A DNA stretch of 64,000 nucleotides from JAIRVZ01 sp031553755 (lineage in GTDB: Bacteria > Bacteroidota > Bacteroidia > Bacteroidales > Azobacteroidaceae), in assembly GCA_031553755.1 (NCBI GenBank), contig JAVBKZ010000010.1, positions 26,467 to 90,466 on the forward strand, given 5' to 3'. A program made the position numbers and the translations under genes. Positions within the stretch are counted from its first letter, which is position 1. The number at the start of each line of letters is the position of its first letter. Under the pieces are notes generated by a model. It saw only the letters and a program-made list of their open reading frames with translations, was not told the DNA's origin and searched no databases. Shown one piece after another: positions 43,917 to 52,600 of this stretch.

Positions 43917-44055
43917 AGGCATAGAGAACATGGAGTTTTATTTTTTGAAAAGTCTGGCCCGAAAAGAATTCGTGTGCTATTTGGCTTTTTTGACACCCTC
44001 TTTTTACATAAAATTATAATTTAATTCTTTATGTCCTCCATGCCTCTATGGTAAA
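43907..44055. repeat. Intergenic hairpin, perfect 16-bp inverted repeat
   Basis: TTTACCATAGAGGCAT (43907-43922) and ATGCCTCTATGGTAAA (44040-44055) pair perfectly, with ACATGGAG and CTCCAT extending the stem. The word CTCTATGGTAAA occurs again at 48240-48251. Between the arms lies AT-rich sequence. Confidence 0.8.
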
Positions 44056-44128
44056 TAAAATAAAAACCTATGTGCCTATTGTGCCTATGTGGTTCAAAAA
44101 ACATTCATATCGTTATTAATTAAATAAA

Positions 44129-46456
44129 ATGAAGAAAATAATTTGCATTTTAATCGCAATTACTTGCGTTGCTTTTGTTTCAAAAGCTGAAGATATCATT
44201 GAATATCATTTTCGGGAAGGATTTGCTTCCCAAACTCCTTCTGGTTGGACACGTAACTGTGGAACCACTTCCTCCATGGTTCATACAGGAGAATCATTTG
44301 CAGGAGCTAATGCGCCAAAATTTGATAAAACAAACAATGGAGAAGATAAAAATTTGGTGTCTCCAACAGTTAATGGTGCCGGGAAATTATCTTTTTGGTT
44401 ATATACGAATTCAGCCACCAATAAATTAAGTCTTCACGTTTGTACAATTGTCAATGGTGTTAGTGCGGAGGTGAAATTGATACCCTGTACACAAATAACA
44501 AAAGCATGGACGAAGTTTGAGGTAAATATAAATATTCCTGCAATAACGTCTGTTAAAATTAATTTTTGGACAGATCTTGCCGAATCTTCCGATGCAACAG
44601 TCGCTATCGACGATATTGAGTTAACCAAATACTCAGGAGAAAATCCTGAGCCGGAACCCGGTGGAGCCATTGAAAAAATCAATGCTGATTTTGGAGATGG
44701 AACTTGGGGAACTCCGGTAGATGCAAATCCTGCTGAAGCAGACTATCCTTCAAGTACAATAAATGGATTTAATTTAGTGAAAGCTGTATTAAGAAGTGGC
44801 TCAATCAATTGTCCCGGAGGAGATAAACATACCAATAGAATTTTATTTGCCAAAAATAAATACAACAGTGTATTGGTATTTCCTGCGTTAAAAGATGTTG
44901 GAGAGGTTGAAATTCATGCCAATACAGGTTCTGACAATATGAGTTTCCGGTTGGAAGAATATGTTTCCGGTTCGTGGAGTGTTATCGGAACTTACAATAC
45001 CATGAAAACCGACAGTATTTATTTAATTTCATTAAACAGAACTTCCGAAACAAAATTACGCATTGCCAACAATACCGGTAGTGGGTTGTATGTCAATGAA
45101 ATCGTTACACGTAGCGTGAAAGAAGCATCAGAACTTAATGTAGTCTCTGTTGTGACAACCAAATACGAATATTGTTATTATAATCTGACAAAAGCTATCA
45201 TCGTTAACTTTAACAAAGAAGTGGAAGCCGGAAGCGGACAAGTTACATTAAACGGAGTAAGTATTCCTGTTAATTCTTGTTCTATCAATGGAAAAACAGT
45301 TTCTGTTCCGGTTACGCTCGAAGGAACGACTTCCGGAAAAAGTTATGCTTTTGTGATTGGAGAAGGAGCTTTTGTTGAAAAAGGAAATACTGCGAATTTG
45401 AGCAAACCTAGAATGGAAAATTTTTCAACTTTCAAAACGGTTAGTTTTCCCAATGGATATGCTTCGATTATAGATGCCGCGTATTCTACTTTCGACCCCG
45501 AAATGAACAGAATGGATATTTACTACCCGACGAATCCCACATCTCCGGTTCCTGTAGTCATCAATATTCATGGTGGAGGTTGGAATCATGGAGAAAAAGA
45601 AGCCCAAAGTGGATTTAGTATTTTCTTTAATATGGGAATGGCCGTTGCCAATTTGGAATATCGTATGACTCCACAAGCTTTAGCTCCTGCTGCCATAGAA
45701 GATGTGCGCTGCGCCATGAAATATCTGATAAAAAATGCGGTTCAGTTGAATATCGACCCCAAAAGAATTATTTTTCAAGGAGGCTCTGCCGGAGCGCATC
45801 TGGCTCTAACCGGAGCTTATTTAGGATATGATACCCGGTTTGATAACGGATGTAATGAATACAATGATTTTAAGGTAATTGCTGTGATTGATAAATATGG
45901 ACCAGCCCATTTGCCTGAATTTATGCACTACGGTTCTTTGGTTAATTGGTTAGGAGCCTATAAAGATGATGATAATTTTATCAAATCGATTTCACCTTAT
46001 CATCTGGTAAATGCAAACACACCTCCTACTTATGTTGTACACGGAGATGCTGACCCTACAGTAGAATACGAACAATCGCAGTTATTGGTACAGGCATTAT
46101 CCGCAGCAGGCGTTAAGCATGAATTTACTACAATTCCGGGAGGAGGTCATGGCGGTTTTCTTTCAGAATATAATACACAAATCAATAATGAAGTCGTTGC
46201 TTTTTTGACAGAAATATTAAGTAATATCCCAAATAGTGTTAAGCCGGAAGCAAATGTAAATAATATTAATATTGACTTATCAGGAAATTTGTTAAGCGTT
46301 AAATGTGATGGTAATGCCAATACTTCGATTTATGATGTATGTGGCCGCTTATTGACTATTTCCGGAGAAAAAGAAATCTTATTGAACGAATCAGGCACAT
46401 TTATTGCTAAAATAACAACAGAGAATCAAGTGTCGACCTACAAATTAGTGAAATGA
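44129..46456 (+). CDS. Secreted alpha/beta-hydrolase esterase with beta-sandwich modules
   Basis: The 775-residue protein has a signal peptide (ICILIAITCVAFVSKAE). Residues about 20-170 form a jelly-roll carbohydrate-binding-like domain. Residues about 183-330 resemble the module shared with the proteins at 26469 and 28784 (LVFPALKDVGEVEIHANTGS). A Big_5-type segment follows, and then the esterase, about 440-690: oxyanion-hole INIHGGGWNHGE, nucleophile IIFQGGSAGAHLALTG, Asp in VVHGDADPTVEYEQ, and His in GGGHGGF. The C-terminus is a type IX sorting domain (TSIYDVCGRLLTISG). Removing acetyl groups from bacterial alginate or another acetylated uronan is the most likely role. The stop overlaps the next ATG by 4 bases. 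Confidence 0.88.
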   Translation: MKKIICILIAITCVAFVSKAEDIIEYHFREGFASQTPSGWTRNCGTTSSMVHTGESFAGANAPKFDKTNNGEDKNLVSPTVNGAGKLSFWLYTNSATNKLSLHVCTIVNGVSAEVKLIPCTQITKAWTKFEVNINIPAITSVKINFWTDLAESSDATVAIDDIELTKYSGENPEPEPGGAIEKINADFGDGTWGTPVDANPAEADYPSSTINGFNLVKAVLRSGSINCPGGDKHTNRILFAKNKYNSVLVFPALKDVGEVEIHANTGSDNMSFRLEEYVSGSWSVIGTYNTMKTDSIYLISLNRTSETKLRIANNTGSGLYVNEIVTRSVKEASELNVVSVVTTKYEYCYYNLTKAIIVNFNKEVEAGSGQVTLNGVSIPVNSCSINGKTVSVPVTLEGTTSGKSYAFVIGEGAFVEKGNTANLSKPRMENFSTFKTVSFPNGYASIIDAAYSTFDPEMNRMDIYYPTNPTSPVPVVINIHGGGWNHGEKEAQSGFSIFFNMGMAVANLEYRMTPQALAPAAIEDVRCAMKYLIKNAVQLNIDPKRIIFQGGSAGAHLALTGAYLGYDTRFDNGCNEYNDFKVIAVIDKYGPAHLPEFMHYGSLVNWLGAYKDDDNFIKSISPYHLVNANTPPTYVVHGDADPTVEYEQSQLLVQALSAAGVKHEFTTIPGGGHGGFLSEYNTQINNEVVAFLTEILSNIPNSVKPEANVNNINIDLSGNLLSVKCDGNANTSIYDVCGRLLTISGEKEILLNESGTFIAKITTENQVSTYKLVK

Positions 46457-48198
46457 AATATTTATCAATCATATTATTGATTTTCTGTGGCATTGCATCA
46501 GCTTTCGCCACTACCTATACTTATTCATCATCTCAATTATCTACCATAAAAACGCAATTAGACGGAAAGTTGAAAGCCGGAGATATGGTCGTTTTGGAAG
46601 ATGGAACTTACAGCAATTTTCAGGTAAGTTTTACGGGAACCGGAACAGAATCACAATCGATTATACTTAAAGCAAAAAATCCCGGCAAAGTGATTCTGAC
46701 AGGAAAATTAAGTCTGAAAATGAGTGGTAAATATTTGGTTGTCGATGGATTGGTTTTCAAAGACGGATTAGCGGCTAGCAGCGATATTGTCGAGTTTCGT
46801 ACAAGTTCATTTGTCTTCGCCAATAATTGCCGGATGACTAACTGTGTGATGGATAATTGCAACAGTACCGATGAAAAATATTATACCGGAACAGATAATT
46901 CTGAACGTTGGGTAATGATTTATGGTAAAAACAACAAAGTAGACCATTGTTATTTTGCCAATAAAACAGCCGGAGGAGTTTTGATGATGGTTAATCTGGA
47001 CAATACAAACAGTACCGAAAATAATCATATCATTGAATGCAATTTTTTTGGTTACAGGCAGAAATTTGAACCCGGAAATAATGCGGAAACAATCCGTTTG
47101 GGCGATTCCAAGACATCTCAATCATCATCCAAAACAATTGTCAGGAATAATTTTTTCTATACCTGTGACGGAGAAGCAGAAGTTGTTTCCATCAAAAGTT
47201 GTGACAACTTGATTACACAAAATATTTTTTACGAAAGTGCCGGTTCTGTGGTTTGCCGTCATGGAAACAGAAATACAGTTGATGGAAATGTTTTTATTGG
47301 AAATGATAAAAAAAATTGCGGTGGAGTGAGGGTTATTAATAAAGGCCAGCAAATACGAAACAACTTTTTTCAGGAAATTGCCGGAACCGGAAGCCGTTCG
47401 GCTTTATCCATAATGATGGGAATTTTTGAAGTTCCTACATCTTCAACCGACACGGAAAAAGAACCGCTTAATTCATATCATCATGTAACGGAAGCTGTTG
47501 TTAACAATAATACATTTATTAATTGTAAGAATATTGATTTAGGAACCGATGTCAGTTATACTTATGACAGTTCGAATAAATATTATCCCAACCAAAAAGT
47601 TACAGGAAGTCTGAATCCGCAATGCTCAATTACCGGAAATACGTTCTACAATACTGCTGAAAAAACAATATTGAATGAAGTAAGCGGACATGTTTCGGGA
47701 ATAATTTATACCAATAACAGTTACATGTTTAAATCGACCATTGCTAAAACCGGGTTTACTTATCAATCAATGAACTATAAAAAGATTGCATCCGGAGATG
47801 GGAAAGGCATTTATACTATTAATGGAGCATCCGTTAAACCCTTTTCCGCAGTAGGAATGAATAATTGCGGAACTTCCTGGTATGCAGCACAACAATCAGA
47901 TATGAGTAACATAAGTTCAAAAACCGATTTTTGGGAAAACGCGACAACAGGAATAAAAGATATCAACCAATCATCTGTTGACGTGATAATTGAAAACCAA
48001 ACTATCCGGGTTATTTCTCCGGATAGTTTGATTGATTCCATAACACTTTATAATCTGGAAGGAAGATTATTGAAAAAACAAGATTGCAAGGACTATTCTT
48101 GTCAGGTAACTATTTCTGAGTTATCTAAAGGTATTTATATCTTAAAAGTTCAAACCGAATCCGGAAATTGTTTTTCAAAAAAAGTTGTGCTTTCGTAA
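46453..48198 (+). CDS. Secreted PL6 alginate lyase (third copy) with T9SS domain
   Basis: The 581-residue protein has a signal peptide (YLSIILLIFCGIASAFATTY). It is a PL6 beta-helix starting AGDMVVLEDGTYSNFQVSF, with KYLVVDGLVFKDG, GEAEVVSIKSCDNLITQNIF (catalytic Lys, Ca2+-binding acids) and GSVVCRHGNRNTVDGNVFIG (catalytic Arg). It ends with a type A type IX sorting domain (ITLYNLEGRLLKKQD, GIYILKVQTESGNCFSKKVV). It resembles the N-terminal domain of the protein at 36981. ATGA overlap with the esterase gene means coupled translation. Confidence 0.93.
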   Translation: MKYLSIILLIFCGIASAFATTYTYSSSQLSTIKTQLDGKLKAGDMVVLEDGTYSNFQVSFTGTGTESQSIILKAKNPGKVILTGKLSLKMSGKYLVVDGLVFKDGLAASSDIVEFRTSSFVFANNCRMTNCVMDNCNSTDEKYYTGTDNSERWVMIYGKNNKVDHCYFANKTAGGVLMMVNLDNTNSTENNHIIECNFFGYRQKFEPGNNAETIRLGDSKTSQSSSKTIVRNNFFYTCDGEAEVVSIKSCDNLITQNIFYESAGSVVCRHGNRNTVDGNVFIGNDKKNCGGVRVINKGQQIRNNFFQEIAGTGSRSALSIMMGIFEVPTSSTDTEKEPLNSYHHVTEAVVNNNTFINCKNIDLGTDVSYTYDSSNKYYPNQKVTGSLNPQCSITGNTFYNTAEKTILNEVSGHVSGIIYTNNSYMFKSTIAKTGFTYQSMNYKKIASGDGKGIYTINGASVKPFSAVGMNNCGTSWYAAQQSDMSNISSKTDFWENATTGIKDINQSSVDVIIENQTIRVISPDSLIDSITLYNLEGRLLKKQDCKDYSCQVTISELSKGIYILKVQTESGNCFSKKVVLS

Positions 48199-48215
48199 GA
48201 ATTTACAGAGGAATA

Positions 48216-48252
48216 AACATAAGACTCCATGTGCTCAATGACTCTATGGTAA
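48216..48252. repeat. Remnant of the CTCTATGGTAAA repeat word
   Basis: ACTCCATGTGCTCAATGACT then CTATGGTAAATTAAG repeats one arm of the hairpin at 43907-44055 in degenerate form. Confidence 0.5.
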
Positions 48253-48274
48253 ATTAAGATAATTTAAAATAAGA

Positions 48275-48312
48275 AAGCGTGCAAACTGCTTTGAATATTG
48301 GTTTACACGCTT
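48275..48312. terminator. Bidirectional terminator at the end of the lyase operon
   Basis: AAGCGTGCAAAC pairs with GTTTACACGCTT around 14 bases, between the convergent PL6 and ATPase genes. The stem word resembles that of the terminator at 22635. Confidence 0.65.
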
Positions 48313-48336
48313 GCAGATAAATGTTTTCTCTTTCCC

Positions 48337-49545
48337 TTAGTTTTCCAGTAACCAATCAATGACATTTATTTTTTGTATGCCTTTATAAGTTGTTACAGGC
48401 TCTACATCTGTCGTAAGTAATATTCTCCTATTAAAATCTTTAATCAATTCAAAAGGAAGCATTTCCCGCTCAAAAGTATTTTTTTCTTTTGCTGTCCAGG
48501 CAACTTGTATATATTCCTGTTCACCATTGGCTCTTTTCACAACAAAATCAATCTCTGTATTGCCAGCCTTGCCAATATTAATTTGATTTCCGCGTCTTAA
48601 CAACTCCAAATAAACAACATTTTCTAAATGATGTCCCAAATCAAGGTTGATTTTATCGCCTAAAAAATATTTTTTCAATCCCAAATCAACGGTATAATAT
48701 TTTTCCTGTGTCATCAAAAGGCCTTTACCACGTAAATCGAAACGCTTTACTTTGTAAAACAAAAACGACTCGACCAAAGCGCTGATATAGTTTTCGACTG
48801 TATTATGAGAAAGTGAAAGTTTATTATTTGTTTTTAGTGTGTTCGTTATCTTCTTTGGAGAAATAATAGAACCGATAGTATCAAAAAGGAATGCTGTTGT
48901 CTTATAAAAATGCTCTTCATTTCGCCATTTGTTCCGTACCAATACATCTTTTTGGATGATATTTTGAATAACATCCTGAAGATAATTTGTAACAGTATTT
49001 TCGGGTAAATCATAAATACCGGGCATTCCACCTGTATCGATATATTTTGCAAATAACAAATCGGTGCGGGAAACATCCGTTTGTGTTAAAAGAAATTCTT
49101 TGAATGAAAATGGTAGAATATGAATGGAAATGTAACGGCCGGTTAGCAATGTTCCCAATTCGCTCGAAAGCAGATAAGCATTTGAACCTGTTATATAGAC
49201 ATCAATATTGGGTTTTACATAAAGTCCGTCTACAAGTCGTTCAAATTCTTTTACTTGTTGTACTTCGTCGAGAAAAACATAACAAAGCTTTGATAAATCC
49301 AATTGATTTACAATATGATAATACAAACCTTCAAAATCGGTTAGCCATTTGCGGTTTTCAAAATCTTCAAAATTCAGAAAAACAATTTGAGTTTCACTGA
49401 TACCGTCAGCAATCAAATAGTCGCGGAACATCTGCATTACTGTAGATTTCCCGCAACGCCTTACACCAGTAAGAACTTTTATCAGGTCTTTATCTCTCAG
49501 CCCTATAAGCGTATTTAAATAATCTGCTCGTTTAATCTGCTTCAT
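48337..49545 (-). CDS. AAA-family ATPase with DUF4143 domain
   Basis: The 402-residue protein has an N-terminal P-loop (VLTGVRRCGKSTVMQMF), Walker B (KLCYVFLDEVQQVKEFERLV), a sensor-like VYITGSNAYLLSSELGTLLT GR stretch, and the C-terminal DUF4143 nuclease-like fold (LGHHLENVVYLELLRRGNQI then EIDFVVKRANGEQEYIQVAW). This family is common and scattered in Bacteroidota. Its role is not known, and it is not a typical part of a polysaccharide locus. It stands alone with its own upstream inverted repeat and a terminator downstream, so it is probably a late insertion between the lyase operon and the regulator. Confidence 0.92.
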   Translation of the reverse strand: MKQIKRADYLNTLIGLRDKDLIKVLTGVRRCGKSTVMQMFRDYLIADGISETQIVFLNFEDFENRKWLTDFEGLYYHIVNQLDLSKLCYVFLDEVQQVKEFERLVDGLYVKPNIDVYITGSNAYLLSSELGTLLTGRYISIHILPFSFKEFLLTQTDVSRTDLLFAKYIDTGGMPGIYDLPENTVTNYLQDVIQNIIQKDVLVRNKWRNEEHFYKTTAFLFDTIGSIISPKKITNTLKTNNKLSLSHNTVENYISALVESFLFYKVKRFDLRGKGLLMTQEKYYTVDLGLKKYFLGDKINLDLGHHLENVVYLELLRRGNQINIGKAGNTEIDFVVKRANGEQEYIQVAWTAKEKNTFEREMLPFELIKDFNRRILLTTDVEPVTTYKGIQKINVIDWLLEN

Positions 49546-49559
49546 ATCCCTTAATTAGT

Positions 49560-49593
49560 AGACCAAAGTTTTAATTTTTTATAAATTTGGTCT
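49560..49593. promoter_or_regulatory. Inverted repeat upstream of the DUF4143 ATPase
   Basis: AGACCAAA (49560-49567) and TTTGGTCT (49586-49593) are a perfect 8-bp inverted repeat with an 18-base AT-only spacer, starting 15 bases before the ATG on the minus strand. It could be an operator. The spacing is too long for a tight hairpin. Confidence 0.45.
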
Positions 49594-49677
49594 GTAAAAA
49601 TATGGCTAATTTTTGAAACATCAAAGATATGGATACTCTTTTTCTAACTTATTCCATGTAAATGAAAAAGACTCATA

Positions 49678-52600
49678 TTAAGATAAGAGTGGTCCTCCTC
49701 CCTTATATTCCGTTGGCGAAACGCCATACATCGCCTTGAAACAATTAGAGAAATAAGCGTGGCTGTTAAATCCTACAGCAACATATACTTCTGAAACCGA
49801 CACATCAGATTCACGCAAAAGTTTTGCGGCCATTTCCAATCTGAGATTCCGGATAAATTCGCTTAAAGATAAATTAGTAATCGCTTTTATTTTACGATAG
49901 AAATTAGCCCGGCTCATCCCAAGTTCTTTATAAAAATCATTCAAATCAAGTTCCGGATTGGAAATGTTTTTTTCGGCAATTTGATACAATTTCTGCATGA
50001 ATTTTTCATCCAAAGAAGCAGCTTTAACACCCAACTTTTCCAACGAAAATTGTTTTCCATAAATCTCTTTCAATTTCTCTCTGGATAACAGGATGTTTTT
50101 GATACGGGTTTTAAGTATCGAAGAATTGAATGGTTTCACAATATAATCGTCCGCTCCCGATTCATAACCCTCTTGAATATCGGCAGGCATAGTTCTCGCC
50201 GTAATCATAATAATGGGAATGTGGCTGGTACGAATATCGTTTTTCAGTTTGAAGCACATTTCAACGCCATTCATTTTAGGCATCATTAAGTCCGTGATAA
50301 TTAAATCAGGAAGATGATTGACAGCTTTTACCAATCCTTCTTCTCCGTTTGTCGCTTCCTGAACTTTGTATATTCCTTCCAATTTTGAAACAATATAACG
50401 CCGGACATCCGGATTATCTTCAACAATCAACAAACTATAATTGGTGTGAGGTTCCAGCTGTTCGTCCTCTTTTTTATCAGTAGATATATCAATTGTATGA
50501 AACAACTCGTTTTTTTCCGGATCAGTTATTATTTCTTCAGGTTTAAATAAGTTATCGCCTACCGGTAAAGTAAATATGAATGTCGATCCCATATTTTCGC
50601 CTTTACTTTCTGCCCAGATATTCCCATGATGCATTTCTACTATAGATTTGCTTAAACTCAAACCCAATCCGGTTCCCGAATGAGCATGCTCACTTTGAGA
50701 AACCTGATAGAAAGGAGCGAAAATCTTTTCCAAATCATTTGCAGGAATTCCTAAACCGGAATCTTCGACTTCGATTTTTAACAAAGACCTGTCCGGATTA
50801 GTATTTAATCTCACCTCAACCCAACCATTGTTGGGCGTATTTTTTATGGCATTTGACAACAAATTGAAGAAAACTTTTTCCATCAGATTTTTGTCAAACA
50901 AACAGTAAAAACTTTCGATTGAAGGATAAAACAATAAGTTGATATTTCGCGAAAGAGCCAATTCTGAAAAAGACAAAGTCATTTCGCGGGCAAACTTAAC
51001 AATATCGCTTTGAGAAACTTTCAGGTCCAACATCCCGCTCTCATTTTTCTGAAAATCCATCAGATTATTAACCAATCTCAATAAGCGGTATGAATTGTTG
51101 CGCATAGTTATCAGCTTGTCTTTGATTCCGAATTTAAGCACCTCATGTTCTACCATATCTTCCAATGGACTCATAATCAGCGTCAAAGGCGTTCGCAATT
51201 CGTGTGAAAAATTAGTGAACAATCGATTGCGCGCTTGATGAAATTCTTCCCTTGTTTTCGCTTCCATTTGTTTCAATTGAATGTCGTTTTTCATTCGTTC
51301 TTTTTCTTTGAAATAACGAAATATCAAATAGAAGACAGAAACAATAAACAAAGTGTATAGTGAATATGCCCACCACGTTCCCCAGAAAGGAGGCTGTACT
51401 GTGATTTTGATACTTCTTCCAGTTTCATTCCAAACACCATCATTATTAGAAGCCTTGATTTTAAAAGTATAATTTCCGGGAGGTATATTTGTATAATAAG
51501 CAATCCTTCTGTTATCAACCACATTCCAATCCTTATCAAAACCTTCCAGTTTGTAGGCATACATATTTCTTTCGGGAAATATATAATTCAAAGCACTATA
51601 AGCGATGGAAATATTCGACTGGTTATATTTCAGATTTATTTCCTTTTCAAAATTCAGATTTCTTTTCAAAACAGAAGAAGAATTTCCCGGTACAATTTTT
51701 TCATTATTGATGTAGAGGTCTTTTAATACGACAAAAGGAGAATAAGGATTGATATTTAGTCGTTTAGGATTAAATGATATGATTCCGTTGTTTCCACCAA
51801 AGAAAATAGTTCCATCTTCCGTTTTTATTCCCGATCTCGGAGAAAATTCGTTGATATAAATCACATTACTGTATGTGTAATTTTTAAATGTCGTATTTTC
51901 CGGATTGAAATCCGAAACTCCGACAAGCGAACTAATCCATAAATGTCCGTCTTCGCTTTCAACTATTGAACAAATATTATTATTGAGTAGTCCCGAATGA
52001 ACATCATAAGTCGTAAATTTTTCTTGTTTTTCATCAAATAAACACAGCCCTCCTCCAAAAGTACCAATCCAAATTCTTCCTTTAGAGTCTTTTACAATAC
52101 AATCTATAAAATTTTCAGGCAATGCTTTCGATGATTTTGTATCATATTTTCTGTATTGTTTTTGGATTTGTTTATTCCGATCATACACAAACAAACCTTC
52201 GCTTCTTGTTCCTACCAGATAAATTCCCGGACTTGTTTCTAAAAAGCACCTTACATCATTGAATACTATCGACTTATTATTCCCAAAAGAAAATACTCTT
52301 TGTTTAATTCCGGAAGGAGCAATTGAAACTAATCCGATACGATTGACTCCGCCAACGATTAAATTTCCGGAAAAATCACGTTGGAGTACATATATTGAAC
52401 TTTTTTCCTCAAATTCGTGTAATAATGTAAATTTTTCAGTTTGGATATCGAACGAATAAATAGTGCCGACCGTTGTTCCGCAAAGAATTTTGTTTCCATC
52501 GAAACATAAACTTTTGAAAATATTTTCAGAATATGAAAGTTCTGTATTATCGCTTAATTTGTATTGTTTAAAAATTTCGTTCTGTTTATCGAAACGAAGC

